The notes beneath the pieces are model-generated. The model saw only the letters and a program-made list of their open reading frames with translations. It had not been told where the DNA came from and did not search any database. Shown piece by piece: positions 24,403 through 35,593 of a stretch of DNA of 64,000 nucleotides. Position 1 is the stretch's first letter, and each line of letters begins with the position of its first letter. Origin of the DNA: Chlorocebus sabaeus (taxonomy: Eukaryota; Chordata; Mammalia; Primates; Cercopithecidae); the NCBI RefSeq assembly GCF_047675955.1, contig NC_132927.1, positions 63,531,702 through 63,595,701 on the forward strand. Reading direction: 5' to 3'. Position numbers and translations under genes: made by a program.

Positions 24403-25440
24403 GTCTTCTGCTATTCTTTTGAATTTGTTTGCTCTTGCTTCTCTAGTTCTTTTAATTGTGTTGTTAGGGTGCCAGTTTTAGATCTTTCCTGCTTTCTCTT
24501 GTGAGCATTTAGTGCTATAAATTTCCCTCTAAATACTGCCTAAGCTGTGTCACAGAGATTCTGGTACATTGTGTCTTTGTTCTCATTGGTTTCAAAGATC
24601 TTATGTACTTCTGCCTTAATTTCATTATTTACCCAGTAGTCATTCAGGAGCAGGTTGTTCAGTTTCCATGTAGTTGTGCAGTTTTGAGTGAGTTTCTTAA
24701 TCCTGAGTTCTAATTTGATTGCACTCAAATTACAGACCACAGTCTGAGAGACTGTCATGATTTCCATTCTTTTGCATTTGCTGAGGAGTGTTTTACTTCC
24801 AATTATGTGATAAATTTTAGAATTACTGCGATGTGGTGCTGAGAAGAATGTATATTCTGTTGAATTGGTGTGGAGAGTTCTGTAGATGTCTATTAGGTCC
24901 GCTTGGTCCAGAGCTGAGTTCAAGTCCTGAATTCCTTGTTAATTTTCTCTCTCATTGATCTAATATTGACAGTGGGGTGTTAAAGTCTCCCACTATTATT
25001 GTGTGGGAGTCTAAGCGTCTTTGCAGGTCTCTAAGAACTTGCTTCATGAATCTGGCTACTTCTGTATTGGGTGCATATATATCATATATATTTAGGATAG
25101 TTAGTTGTTCTTGTTGCATTGATTCCTTTACCATTATGTAATGCTCTTCCTTGTCTGTTTTGATCTTTGTTACTTTAAAGTCTGTCTTATCAGATACTAG
25201 GATTGCAAACCCTGCTTTTTTTTTTTTTTTTTTTTTTTTTGCTTTCCATTTGCTTGGTAAATATTCTTCCATCTCTTTATTTTGAGCCTATGTGTGTCTT
25301 TGCACGTGAGATGGGTCTCCTGAATACAGCACATGGATGAGTCTTGACTCTATGCAACTTGAAAGTCTGTGTCTTTTAATTGGTGCATTTAGCCCATTTA
25401 CATTTAAGGTTAATATTATGTGTGAATTTGATCCTGTCAT
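24403..25440 (-). pseudogene. L1PA ORF2, endonuclease half, broken
   Basis: The ORF2 start codon is at 25440. Frame 25272-24952 covers the N-terminal half of the AP-like endonuclease, including an LNIYD..APN block and a GDFNTPLS block containing a catalytic Asp-x-Asn. Frame 24923-24540 covers its C-terminal half, with the SALDQADLIDIYRTLHTN, PHRSNSKI.HI and SAIKLELR blocks. The family SDH motif is disrupted (the usual Asp-His before S-A-I is changed) by an insertion-like stretch near 24720-24750. A stop separates the halves near 24940. A 25-T run at 25216-25240 expands a Lys stretch. It cannot encode active enzyme. Confidence 0.85.
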
Positions 25441-25503
25441 TATGAGGCTAGCTGGTTATTTTGCCCATTAGTTGATGCAGTTTCTTCATAGTGTCAATGG
25501 TCT

Positions 25504-26519
25504 TTACAATTTGGTATGTTTTTGCAGTGGCTGGTACCGGTTTTTCCTTTCCATGTTTAGTGCTTCCTTCAGGAACTTTTGTAAAGCAGGCCTGGTGGTG
25601 ACAAATCTCTCAGCATTTGCTTGTCTGTAAAGAATTTTATTTCTTCTTCGCTTATGAAGTTTAGTTTGGCTGGATATGAAATTCTGAGTTGAAAACTCTT
25701 TCTTTAAGAATGTTGAATATTGACCCTCTCTTCTGGCTTGTAGGGTTTCTGCAGAGAGGTTCACTGTTAGTCTGATGGACTTCCCTTTGTGGGTAACTTG
25801 ACCTTTCTTTCTGGCTGCCCTTAACATTTTTTTCCTTCATTTTAACCTTGGTGAATCTGCCGATTATGTGTCTTGGGGTTGCTCTTCTCGAGAAGTATCT
25901 TTGTGGTGTTCTCTGTATTTCCTGAATTTGAATGTTGGCCTGTCTTGCTAGGTTGGGGAAGTTCTCCTGGATACCATCCTGAAGAGTGTTTTCCAACTTG
26001 GTTCCATTCTCGTCGTCACTTTCAGGTACACCAATCAAACATAGATTTGGTCTTTTCACATAGTCCCATATTTCTTAGGGGCTTTGTTCATTCCTTTTCT
26101 TTTTTCTCTAATCTTGTCTTTACGCTTAATTTCATTAAGTTGATCTTCAGTCTCTGAAAACCTTTCTTCTACTTGATCATTTGGCTATTGATACTTGTGT
26201 ATACTTCATGAAATTCTCATGCTCTGTTTTTCAGCTCCATCAGGTCATTTATGTTCTTCTCTAAACTGGTTATTCTAGTGAGCAATTCCTCTAATCTTTT
26301 TTCAAGTTTCTTAGCTTCCTTTCATTGGGTTAGAATATGCTCCTTTAGCTCAGAGGAGTTTGTTATTACCCACCTTGTGAAGCCTACTTCTGTCAATTCA
26401 TCAAACTCATTCTCTATCCAGTTTTGTTCCCTTGCTGGCAAGGAGTTGTGATCCTTTGGAGGAGAAGAGGCCTTCTGGTTTTTGGAATTTTCAGGCTTTT
26501 TGCATTGGTTTTTCCTCAT
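25504..26519 (-). pseudogene. L1PA ORF1 (RNA-binding chaperone), decayed
   Basis: Start Met at 26519. Frame 26519-26322 gives the N-terminal region with the WIENEFDELTEVGF block. Frame 26059-25661 covers the RNA-recognition region (LCLIGVPESD.ENGTKLENTL). Frame 25827-25504 covers the C-terminal domain (LSAETLQARREG, RNKILYRQA). The coiled-coil segment lies in between (~26320-26060). Multiple stops and frameshifts break it. Confidence 0.85.
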
Positions 26520-27842
26520 CTTAGTGGATTTATCTACCTTTTATCTTTGATGCTGGTGACCTTCGGATGAGGTTTCTGTGTGGATGTTCTTTTTGTTGAT
26601 GCTGATGCTATTCCTTTCTTAGTTTTCCTTCTAACAGTCAGGCTCCTCTTCTGCAGGTCTGCTGGAGTTGACTGGAGGTCCACTCCAGACCCTATTTGCC
26701 TGGTTATCACCAGCGGAAACTGTAGAACAGCAAAGTTTGCTCTCTGTTGCTTCCTCTGGAAACTTCGTCCCAGAGGGGCACCTGCCAGATGCCAGCCAGA
26801 GCCCTCCTGTATGAGGTGTCTGCCATCCCCTGCTGGGAAGTGTCTCCCAGTCAGGAGGTATGGGGGTCAGGGACCCACTTGAGGAGGCAGTCTGTCTCTT
26901 AGCAGAGCTCAAGCGCTGTGCTGGGACATGCGCTGCTTTCTTCAGAGCCAGCAGGCAGGAACATTTAAGCCCGTTGAAGCTGTTCCCACAGACCCTGCTT
27001 CCCCAGGAACTCTGTCCCAGGGAGATGAAAGTTTTATCTATAACCCCTGACTAGGACTGCTGCCTTTCATTCAGAGAGGCTCTGCCCAGAGAAGAGGAAT
27101 CTAGGGAAGCTGTCTGGCTACAGTGGTTTTTTGGAGCTGAGGTGGGTTCCGCCCAGTTCAAACTTTCTGTGACAGGAAAACCACCTACTCAAGCCTCAGT
27201 AATGGCAAAAGCCCCTCTTCCCACCTAGCTGGAGAGTCCCAGGTTGACTTCAGACAGCTGTGCTGGCAGAGAGAATTTCAAAACAGTGGATCTTAGCTTG
27301 CTGGGTTCCATGGGGGTGGGATCTGCTGAACTAGACCACTTGGCTCCCTGGATTTAGTCCCCTTTCCAGGGGAGTGAATGGTTCTGTCTCACCAGTGTTC
27401 CAAGTGCCACTGGGGTATGGAAAAAAAAAAAAAAAAACTCCTGCAGCTAGCTCAGTGTCTGCCCAAACAGCCACCTAGTTTTGTGCTTAGAACCCGGGGT
27501 CCTGGTGGCATAGGTACTCTAGGGAATCTCCGGGTCTGTGGGTTGCAAAGAGCATGGGAAAAGCATAGTGTCTGGGACTGGAGTGCACCATCCCTCATGG
27601 CACAGTCCCTCATGGCTTCTCTGGGCTAGGGGAGGAACTTCCCTGACACCTTGCACTTCCCGGGTGAGGCGATGCCCCACCTTGCTTCTGCTCGCCCTCC
27701 GTGGGCTGCACCCACTGTCTAAACAGTTTCAATGAGATGAGCCAAGTACTTCAGCTGGAAATGCAGAAATCACCTGCCTTCTGCATTGATCTCACTGGGA
27801 GCTGCAGACTAGAGCTGTTCCTATTCGGTCATCTTGCCGGCC
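26520..27842 (-). promoter_or_regulatory. L1PA 5' UTR with internal promoter
   Basis: This is the ~1.3-kb GC-richer leader of the L1PA. The minus-strand start GGCAAGATGACC is the YY1-type site near the L1 5' end, with the core AAGATGGCC altered to AAGATGACC. L1 5' UTRs act as an internal pol II promoter with an antisense promoter activity (family knowledge). Open frames here, such as 26580-26882 and 27378-27629, are leader shadows. A T/A run lies at 27420-27437. Confidence 0.8.
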
Positions 27843-28214
27843 ACACTAAAATTAGTTTTAAACAATTTCTTAAAACTATGACTGTGGAAAACTCCAAAGG
27901 AAAAAAAAGCATGTTTTCTTAAATTAATTAATTAAAAGGAAAAAGATGATCTTAGAGTAACCTGTTGTTCAAAAGTATCTTAAGAGATATCTCAACCAAT
28001 TACAGTATATCATCATTGAATCCTAATTTGAACTTACTATAAAAACAATGTATAAAATGATAAAATTAGGTAAATTTGTATGTTGAGTAAATATTTGGTA
28101 TAAAATAAATTTGTAGTATAATATATTCACATAAGTGTATAAAGGATTTCTTTTATAACTATATTTGGAAATATTTAAATAGAAAATCATATGATATGGC
28201 AAATTTGCTTCTAA
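27843..28214. other. Unassigned AT-rich sequence
   Basis: No gene or recognisable repeat. It abuts the L1PA 5' end, so its first bases should hold the target site. Confidence 0.35.
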
Positions 28215-28375
28215 ATAATCTGGTGACGGAGAACAGATGGGGGTATAAATAAACAAGAATGACTATAAGTTTATAAATGTTGAAAGAAGTTGATGTGTAC
28301 ATGAGGCATCATTATGCTGTTTTTCTACTTTTGCATATGCTTAAAAGTTTCCATAATATATAAATGTCTTTATAT
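28215..28375 (+). mobile_element. Old L1M/HAL1 3'-end fragment
   Basis: GTGACGGAGAACAGATGGG, GTTGATGTGTACATGAGGC and TTTTGCATATGCTTAAAAG, then TTTCCATAATATATAAA, follow an ancient L1 3' end. Confidence 0.5.
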
Positions 28376-29464
28376 GGAAATACAGAGGGGTAAAAAGAGT
28401 CAAGACAATCTTTTAGAAGAATAAAGTGTTAGGACTCATTCTATTGGATAGCAAAACTTGTAAAGATTACTAATTGAAACAATGTGGTATTGATATAAGG
28501 ATAGATACATGTGAAAAACAGTCCCTCCATATGCAGACAAGTGATATACGCAAAAATTAGCACTACAGAGCAATGGGAAAGAACTGTTTTTGCAATGAAT
28601 GGTGTATAGTGCTGGCTAGTTGAATATCCATATGAGAAAAAAAATTACATTTCACAACCCCCTTGCAAAAGACACAAATATCGATTTCAGTGAATCACAG
28701 ATGTAATGGTAGAAAAGTAAAACAATAAAACCTCTGGGTAATAACAGAAGACTATCTTTATTGCTTAGGTAGGGGAATTTTTTTTAAACAGGTTCCAAAA
28801 AGCTAACATTAATGAAAATAATTGATAAATTAGATTAAGTTGAAATTAAGAACTTCCATACATCAAAAGGTACCCTTATGACTGTGAATAGGCAAGCCTC
28901 AGAGTAGAAAAAGATAGTTTGCAACACTAAAACCAAAATAGGGCTTATATCAAGGATGTATAAGAAGCAAATGTATAAAAATGAATAATGCAATTTAAAG
29001 AAAGGGCAAAACACTAAAACAAAAGATCCAAAAAACAAGATACTCATCCAGTTAATACCAAAAGATATTTAACTTGGTTATCAGGAAAATGAAGTTTAAA
29101 ATCACCAATACAATATCCTTACACATTTCCTGGAATGGTGAAAATAAAAACGACTGGCAACACTAAGTGTAGACAAGCATGTGGAGACTTCCACATATTG
29201 CTAATGAAACAGGAAATTGGCACTTCCACTTTGGAAAAGTTTTGAAGTGTCTACTGAGGTTGAACATACACCCTATTTTATTTAGTCATATTCTCAAATG
29301 ATGTATGACCACATGTTTACCAAAAAGTAGGTGCCAGAGTGTTCATTGGCATTGTATAAAATAACCAAAACCTGGTAGGAACTCAAATGTCCATCAGCAT
29401 CAGAATGAAAAAATGATACAAAGGAAGACTAGATGGCAATACATTTAAGATACTCTCACAATTA

Positions 29465-29757
29465 GGCCGGGCACAGTGGCTCATGCCTGTTGTCCCAGCA
29501 CTTTGGGAGGCTGAGGCGGGCAAATCACTTGAGATCAGGAGTTTGAGACCAGCCTGACCAACATGATGAGACCCCAACTCTATTAAAAATACAAAAATTG
29601 GCTGGGCATGGTAGTGTACACCTGTAATCCCAGCTACTCAGGAGGCTGAGGCAGGAGAATTGCTTAAACCCAGGAGGTGGAGGTTACGGTGAGCCAAGAT
29701 TGCACCGTTGCACTCTAGTCTGGGTGACAAGAGTGAAACTCCATCTTAGAAAAAAAA
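29465..29757 (+). mobile_element. AluS, full length
   Basis: It starts GGCCGGGCACAGTGGCTC and ends in an A-tail. Target duplication TCACAATTA occurs at 29456-29464 and 29759-29767. Confidence 0.92.
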
Positions 29758-29956
29758 AATCACAATTATAACGTGAGTAAAAATTGCCAAAAAAAATATA
29801 ATGTGTATTATATGTGATCCCAGTTTATATACACCTTGAATCCAGGCAAATATAATATAGGGTGCTACAAGTTAAGATATTAATGGCCTGTAGGGGAGAT
29901 AGAGGGACTAGTGATTATGTAGCATGAAGGGCCTCTTAGGTACTGATAACTTTCTA

Positions 29957-29972
29957 TTAGGTTGGTGCAAAA
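29957..29972 (+). mobile_element. MADE1 (mariner MITE) terminal stub
   Basis: TTAGGTTGGTGCAAAA matches the outer end of the MADE1 terminal inverted repeat, directly after a TA dinucleotide (29955-29956), the mariner target. The rest of the ~80-bp element is absent. It sits inside the old L1 tail, where the L1 text resumes as GGTGGTTATAC. Confidence 0.45.
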
Positions 29973-30175
29973 TTGGATGGTGGTTATACAGATATGTTTA
30001 CTTTGTGATAATGTATTGAGTGTGTACTCATGATTTTTTTGATTTTCTAGATGTATGTTATGCTCAAGTGATAAAATAAGTACATACTATATATATACAC
30101 AGGCACGCAAGCCAAAACTCCGGCTCTTTTCCCCTTCAATTTTGAGGAAGTAAAAGCTTTTTAGAAAGAAATGTG

Positions 30176-30484
30176 GGCTGGGTGCAATGGCTCACAACTG
30201 TAATCCCAGCACTTTGGGAGGCCGAGATGGGCGGATCACAAGGTCAGGAGATCGAGACCATCCTAGCTAACACGGTGAAACCCCATCTCTACTAAAAATA
30301 CAAAAAAAATTAGCTGGGCGTGGTGATGGGCACCTGTAGTCCCAGCTACTCAGGAGTCTGAGGCAGGAGAATGGCGTGAATATGGGGAGACAGAGCTTGC
30401 AGTGAGCTGAGATCGCGCCACTGAACTGCAGCCTGGGTGACAGAGCCAGACTCTGTCTCAAAAAAAAAAAAAAAAAAAAAAAAA
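30176..30484 (+). mobile_element. AluY, full length
   Basis: GGGCTGGGTGCAATGGCTCAC start; AluY signatures AGATCGAGACCATCC and ACAGAGCTTGCAGTGAGC; long A-tail (~27). Target duplication AAAGAAATGTG (30165-30175) and AAAGAAACGTG (30485-30495), one mismatch. Confidence 0.94.
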
Positions 30485-30599
30485 AAAGAAACGTGATTAT
30501 TAGCTTTTATTCTGGCAGAATCTCTTACCTAGAGCACTGTACTATTCATATTAATAATGAAAATCACTAATATTTATTATTAGTAATTTTGACAATAGC

Positions 30600-30805
30600 A
30601 AATATTTAGTGAGTATTTAGTATGTTTGGTACTACAGCAACTCTAGATTATCACATTTAATTTCTCCTATTTTAAGTATAAAATAAATGTAATTATTTGC
30701 CTTATTTTTGGCTAGAGAAACTGGGTCTTAAGTCAGGAAAGTCACTAGTTCATGATCGTATATCTAGCAGATGGTGGAGCTAGGATTGACATGTAGACTG
30801 CCCTA
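30600..30805 (-). mobile_element. MIR SINE
   Basis: The stretch reads in order a 'TTAGTGAGTATTTAGTATG' block, CTAGATTATCACATTTAATTTC, ATTTGCCTTATTTT, GAGAAACTGGGTCTTAAG, TCATGATCGTATATCTAGCAG and GGAGCTAGGATTGACATG. This is the reverse complement of the usual MIR order (tRNA-like region to LINE2-like tail). Confidence 0.65.
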
Positions 30806-32030
30806 CTGTATAGTATTTGAGCTCACCCATTAGGCCATGCTGGCTTCTACTAAAACTTTCAAATGTAGGTATCTGTGATCCATTGAAAGGGAAAAAAAAA
30901 TTGAGAAGCAAATGCATAGAATTACCCCAAAGCTAAAATAAACTGAACATGAAGAAGCACTTTCTAAGCAAAGGGGTGTTAGTAATAGCATTTTCTTTTT
31001 CACAGAAGTGAGGAAACTGTATCCAGTCAGCACAGGTCATTAAACTCAAGCAAAAGTTCACTGAAGCAAAGGCATCTATTGTTTATCTCACAAAATAACT
31101 GGAGGGTTTTCCAGAGAGAGTGGAGCACAAGGTAAATTACCTAGTGGAAATGTCAACAGGACAGGACTGCACACTAGGGTCTTTTTCATGTGCAATTGAC
31201 AACAGCTAAAAATAAATTGAACTTGGCAATGGCTCCCCATGTTCCTGCAGCCCCAGGGGGCTACTTTCATTTTAATAAATGATTGAACAAAGTGTTTAAC
31301 TTCCTTCTGTTTTCAGACCAGTATTCAGGGGCATAGGAAATGCATTATTGAATATTTTCCTGTGCTCTGGCTTCAGGTAAAGGGCTGTTCTTAACAACCA
31401 GAGCTAAAGAACTGTGTGTGCTTACCCGTGAAGAGTACTGAAAATTCAAATTGTGTTAATAGAAGTGAAGTTATATCCTGTGCCATCCATATCGCTTCCT
31501 ACTTCCCCATGACAGACGTAAGAGTAAGACTTCTGGCTAAGGGAAAGGTGTGCAGACTGTGCTCATAAAATAAAATTAAATTAAACACTCTCTATGAGAA
31601 ATGATTTTGTGATGGTGCCAAGTGGCCGTGAATTGGGAGAGGAATGGGAATGGGAATAAGTGAATGATGAAAAATAATATTGTCCCAGTGAGAGACTGAA
31701 TCCAAAATAATAAACACCGAGTGTTTCTAGAGTGTATTAAAAAAGGAAAGCATTAACAAATATTTTTAAATATTTTTGCTTTTAAATTCCTTAAAGATAA
31801 GATCTATGCCAATTTTTGTGTTTTCATTCTCATGGTGCTTTGAACAGTCTTTTTGTATTTTATGACATCAAATTGAATCAATGCCTTATTATTTGTTAAG
31901 TATTATCTGCTATATGTTACTTAGAGAAGTATAATATTTTCCACATAAAGAGATGAATCTCTCAGCAAAAAGGTTGTGTTTGCAAGTAATATACAAGAAG
32001 TGGGATAGCAACCCAGGACATACATACAGA
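30806..32030. other. Unassigned sequence
   Basis: No gene and no repeat that I can name. Short frames at 30830-31033 and 31088-31270 (minus) have no domain. Confidence 0.35.
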
Positions 32031-32480
32031 CCAGGGTGATCTCTGATATGTCTGTAGAACAAAGAAAAAGGTTAGAATTTATTCAGGAAAGACCAGTTAC
32101 GCACGTTGTTTTCAGAGAAAGCTTACTGGCACTGGCAGCGTCTTATAAGAGCTGGTGAGTTCTGATTGGTGAGTGTCGGTAGTTGCTAGATAAGACATGG
32201 AATCTTAAAGTCATGGTGAAGTCTTTCTAGCTTTGAGTAGGGTTTGTGAGAGTTTTTGAAACAGGCAAGTGTTCTTGTATAACTGGCTGGCTGTCCTTGT
32301 GCCACTACTTGTCCTTGTGTGACTCATGTGGTAAGTTGTGGTTTACAAAAATTTCTGTGATAATTGCTGTTATCAGGCAAATCCTGAGTGAGAGCACTTG
32401 CTTTCATGGCCTTCCCTGGCTCCATTTGTCAGGAATTAACTCAAGTGACTCTATTTTGAATCCTACGATTTTCACAATAT
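32031..32480 (-). mobile_element. Possible diverged LTR-like repeat
   Basis: Text such as TCAGAGAAAGCTTACTGGCA, GAGTTCTGATTGGTGAGTG, TCATGGCCTTCCCTGGCTCC and CATTTGTCAGGAATTAACTC has the look of an endogenous retroviral LTR read in reverse. Ends and family are not defined. The 91-codon plus frame at 32246-32521 is not supported as a gene. Confidence 0.35.
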
Positions 32481-32554
32481 TTAAGCAAATAAAAAGCTTC
32501 TATTTTTCATCTTGCAAGTAAGAACTGTGCTGTAGGCTTTAGGTGTCCCCCCTC

Positions 32555-32700
32555 GATTCATTCCCACAATAAATTGGGTATTATTATTGTTCACATTTTA
32601 TGAATAAGGAAAGTCATAAAAACATTAAATACATTTTTGAGGTTACAGAACTAGGCAGAGCTGAGATTTGAACTAATCTCTTTTACTCTGTAGTCTCAGA
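32555..32700 (-). mobile_element. MIR SINE fragment
   Basis: CCCACAATAAATTGGGTATTATTATTG, then TTATGAATAAGGAAAG, GAGGTTACAGAACTAGGCAG and CAGAGCTGAGATTTGAAC follow MIR in reverse complement. Confidence 0.65.
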
Positions 32701-33469
32701 GGGTCATCAAATATGTATTGAATAGTTTTTAGTTTCTTGTTCATATTGGGAAAATATGGGGAGGCTAATTAGTAGAAAATGTTTTTGATATCTTTAGAAA
32801 GTATGTCTAGCCAACTGGCCTTATAGAAACAGAACTAATACCAGTGAAATGCTTAGTGAAATTGAGTCTGTTCTTTTTCTACACTGTGGATAGTATAATT
32901 TGCCAACAAAATTTAATCTAACATAGCAGGTATAAGCTCTATGCACTAGAAGAGTCACATACACCAATTAATTTATTATTGTTTTTATTTCCTATAGAAT
33001 CACCTGGACAGCTGCAATGAAAGAAGTTCAGATACAAACAGTATCTCCATCATTATTTTTGGTTAATTATTAAACCTGTAAATTGTGTAGGAATTTGGAA
33101 TACATAGATTGCAATGAAAAATATTGGGAAATTCAGTTTTGGTTGTAGAATGCATAACCTTATAACACTTCATGTATAAATTATGAGGCATTTAAGTAAG
33201 AAAGTTCTAATGGTTAACTAAAGAAAGGGGACTAATAAAGCCAGTAAAGATGGAAAACCATATTTAGAACTTTTTAACACAAAAACCTATATAATAGAGA
33301 TTTGCCTTGTGGGTCTCAGATATGTGAGTATATAATTACTATTAAAGTAGATAATGACTCTCTATTTTAATTCTTGGAAGGTAACCATGGCTAAGGATAT
33401 TAAGGCTCAGAAGAAATGTCACAAAAGAGAGAGGAAGAATATAGAAGCAGGAACTGGAAATATACTCTA
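32701..33469. other. Unassigned sequence
   Basis: No recognisable element or coding signal. Confidence 0.35.
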
Positions 33470-33690
33470 TACCAGAAATTAGGAGACAAGGCTTAAAAAA
33501 TCAATTTGGAAAAAGCAATAGCCAAAATTAGGAAGCATGGGTTCCAGTTCCAGTAGTTTCTTGTGTCTTTGGGTCCATTGCTTTGGTTCTCTGAGTTCCA
33601 TTTTTCTATGAGTAAAATGGGAGTGTTCAGTTATATAATTTCTATAACTCTTTCTAACTTGCCCATACATCATATTCTATAATCCTTAGG
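33470..33690 (+). mobile_element. MIR-class SINE, diverged
   Basis: AGGAGACAAGGC, CATGGGTTCCAGTTCCAG, GTCTTTGGGTCCATTGC, TCTGAGTTCCATTTTTC and ATGAGTAAAATGGGAG trace the MIR order (GGGTTC box, CAGTTTCCTCATCTGTAAAATGG-type box). Confidence 0.5.
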
Positions 33691-35263
33691 AATGGTTAAA
33701 TAACATTCAATGCCCTAAAGGAGGAAAGGAGATTGTAATATCCTCACTTGAATGAAGAAGAAAGGATTTGTGATCTTCTTATAATTTTCTGGTTGCCAAT
33801 GTGAAAAATGAACAAATAGTAAATTGTTATAACTAATTATAAGCATTTGAGATAATCTCCTCTAAAATATATGAGAGGTACAATCCATGGAGAGGTTAAG
33901 GTAAGATTACTGTGTCGAAGTCAGGAAGTTAGCCCAGGAGACAGGGGGTACATACGATCACAGTTTAACGGAGCTATGAATAAGGGAAACTAAGAAGGTA
34001 AAAGTCTGGCATGGAAGGAAGCCAAGTAGGAGATCAAGATAAGCCCCTGTGGGAGACTTCAACAAGAATGAGTATGCAGACTTGCACATGCAGAATGGCA
34101 AGACAGGCTGCTATGGCCTAAAGCAGACCACTGTAAACAACAGATCACTAAGGCGTGTTCTACCCTACTTATTAAAGAGCTTTGCATGTACACAGGGCCG
34201 GCCACACCAACAGGACTTCAGGAATACTGAATACTTATCTCATCTCCTTAAGATTCAGTAGAAGAAAGAGTCTTTCCTCTGAGCAGAGTCTAGCTTAAGT
34301 TCTTGTTCTGGAGAATTTCACGATAGTTTCCAACATATTCTGTAAATTCTGTTTAAGAAAGCAAGAGAAAGACCAATAGAGTTTAGAAAATATGTTTTAG
34401 AAAATGCTAATTATTTAAAGTTTTATTACAAGATAGTAACCTTCAGCCAGCTGATGAGTCAAATTATGTGGAACACATTATGATGGAGAAATAAGATTCT
34501 ACATGATTTTTATATCTTCCATGCCATCAAGTAATGATTTTCATAAAATATTACAAGGCACTGACAAATTTCCCTGGATTTCTTCACTCACAAATGAATG
34601 TGTGGTTGTTGCAAACTGACCCTGTGCCTCTTTATGTGGTTTCCACTTGGTATGCAGCAATTTCCCTGCTTCCTGTGATAGTTATTCACAGGCTGCTGCA
34701 TACTGATTTTCATACGCTTTCTTTCTGCCTTGGACCAATGAAGCAATAAATAAGGGCAAAAAAAGGTAAGTCTCTCTAAACAGCAGAAGAGCAGTGGTTC
34801 AGGAAATAGAAAGCAACTCCCAGAAGGAGCAAATGCATTCATAGCAAATTCCACCAGCAAATGAGTAGTGTCATCCAGCTAATTATATGTAATTGTCCCC
34901 TATATTGAAACAATAAATAATGTGGGAGGCCAGTGCTGCTTGTTGGGAATTACAACTCTGTATAAATAGAAGGAAAGCAAATGAGGAAAATCTGAGCATA
35001 GGTGGTATATCCTGAAATTGTCATAGATGTTTTATAGTACTGCCCACTGGTATAATATCTTCAACATAAAGAATTCAGTGCCTGCATTTAGGCATACCAG
35101 AAGTGAGAATGGTAGTTGTAGATCTTCCAAATCCTAGGGTGACTCTGAGAATGCTACCCAGTACAAGTAAGCAGCCAAAACCACTGATTGTATTAGTCTT
35201 TATAACATGGTCAGCTGGCCAAAGGTAACAAGATATCAGAATTTCTTAGGCATTTGAAAAGGT
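33691..35263. other. Unassigned sequence
   Basis: No gene. Frames at 34049-34261 and 34534-34860 have no recognisable domain. The text near 34040-34260 could be very old repeat but I cannot place it. Confidence 0.35.
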
Positions 35264-35277
35264 GAGCGTATTGTCTT

Positions 35278-35579
35278 TTTTTTTTTTTTTTTTTGAGACG
35301 GAGTCTCGCTCTGTCGCCCAGGCTGGAGTGCAGTGGCCAGATCTCGGCTCACTGCAAGCTCCGCCTCCCGGGTTTACGCCATTCTCCTGCCTCAGCCTCC
35401 TGAGTAGCTGGGACTACAGACGCTCGCCACCTCGCCCGGCTATTTTTTTGTATTTTTTACTAGAGACGGGGTTTCACCGGGTTAGCCAGGATGGTCTTGA
35501 TCTCCGCGCAGTGGCTCAAGCCTGTAATCCCAGCGCTTTGGGAGGTCGAGACGGGCGGATCACGAGGTCAGGAGATCAA
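35278..35579 (-). mobile_element. Young AluY (Old World monkey type) with an inverted 5' head
   Basis: From the poly-T at 35276-35294 the element reads normally on the minus strand through CCACCTCGCCCGGCT to GGATGGTCTTGATCTCC at 35505. From 35506 it flips: GCGCAGTGGCTCAAGCCTG up to GGAGATCAAG at 35580 is the Alu 5' head in plus orientation. CTTGATCTCC (35496-35505) and GGAGATCAAG (35571-35580) are inverted copies, so ~10 bp are represented on both sides of the junction. The whole is bounded by a 14-bp direct duplication GAGCGTATTGTCTT (35264-35277 and 35580-35593), so the inversion lies within one insertion. Confidence 0.93.
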
Positions 35580-35593
35580 GAGCGTATTGTCTT

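Larger units (their letters stand above)
23922..27842 (-). mobile_element. L1PA (primate-specific LINE-1) with intact 5' end and a large internal ORF2 deletion
   Basis: Read on the minus strand: 5' UTR 27842-26520, ORF1 remnant 26519-~25504, ORF2 start at 25440 through the endonuclease domain to 24403, then an abrupt switch at 24402/24403 to the ORF2 C-terminus and 3' UTR (24402-23922). The middle of ORF2, including the reverse transcriptase, is missing (my estimate ~2.6 kb). The 5' end GGCCGGCAAGATGACCGAA is present, so it was a full-length insertion that later lost the middle. Frames are interrupted. Target duplications are unclear (TAAAATT-type text on both sides). Confidence 0.9.
28425..30090 (+). 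mobile_element. Old LINE-1 (L1M/L1ME class), interrupted by an AluS
   Basis: Order on the plus strand: AACAATGTGGTATTGATATA, TTGAATATCCATATGAG, ACAGAAGACTATCTTTATTG, TAAATTAGATTAAGTTG, ATCAAGGATGTATAAGAAGC, ATTTAACTTGGTTATCAGG, AGTGTAGACAAGCATGTGG, CTCAAATGTCCATCAGC and the tail TTTACTTTGTGATAATG. These are decayed ORF2-to-3' UTR landmarks. A single Alu (29465-29757) interrupts it with a TCACAATTA duplication. Confidence 0.72.

Noticed and set aside
26580..27922. Cluster of GC-richer open frames that could pass for exons or a CpG island
   Set aside because: The whole stretch is an L1PA 5' UTR in reverse.
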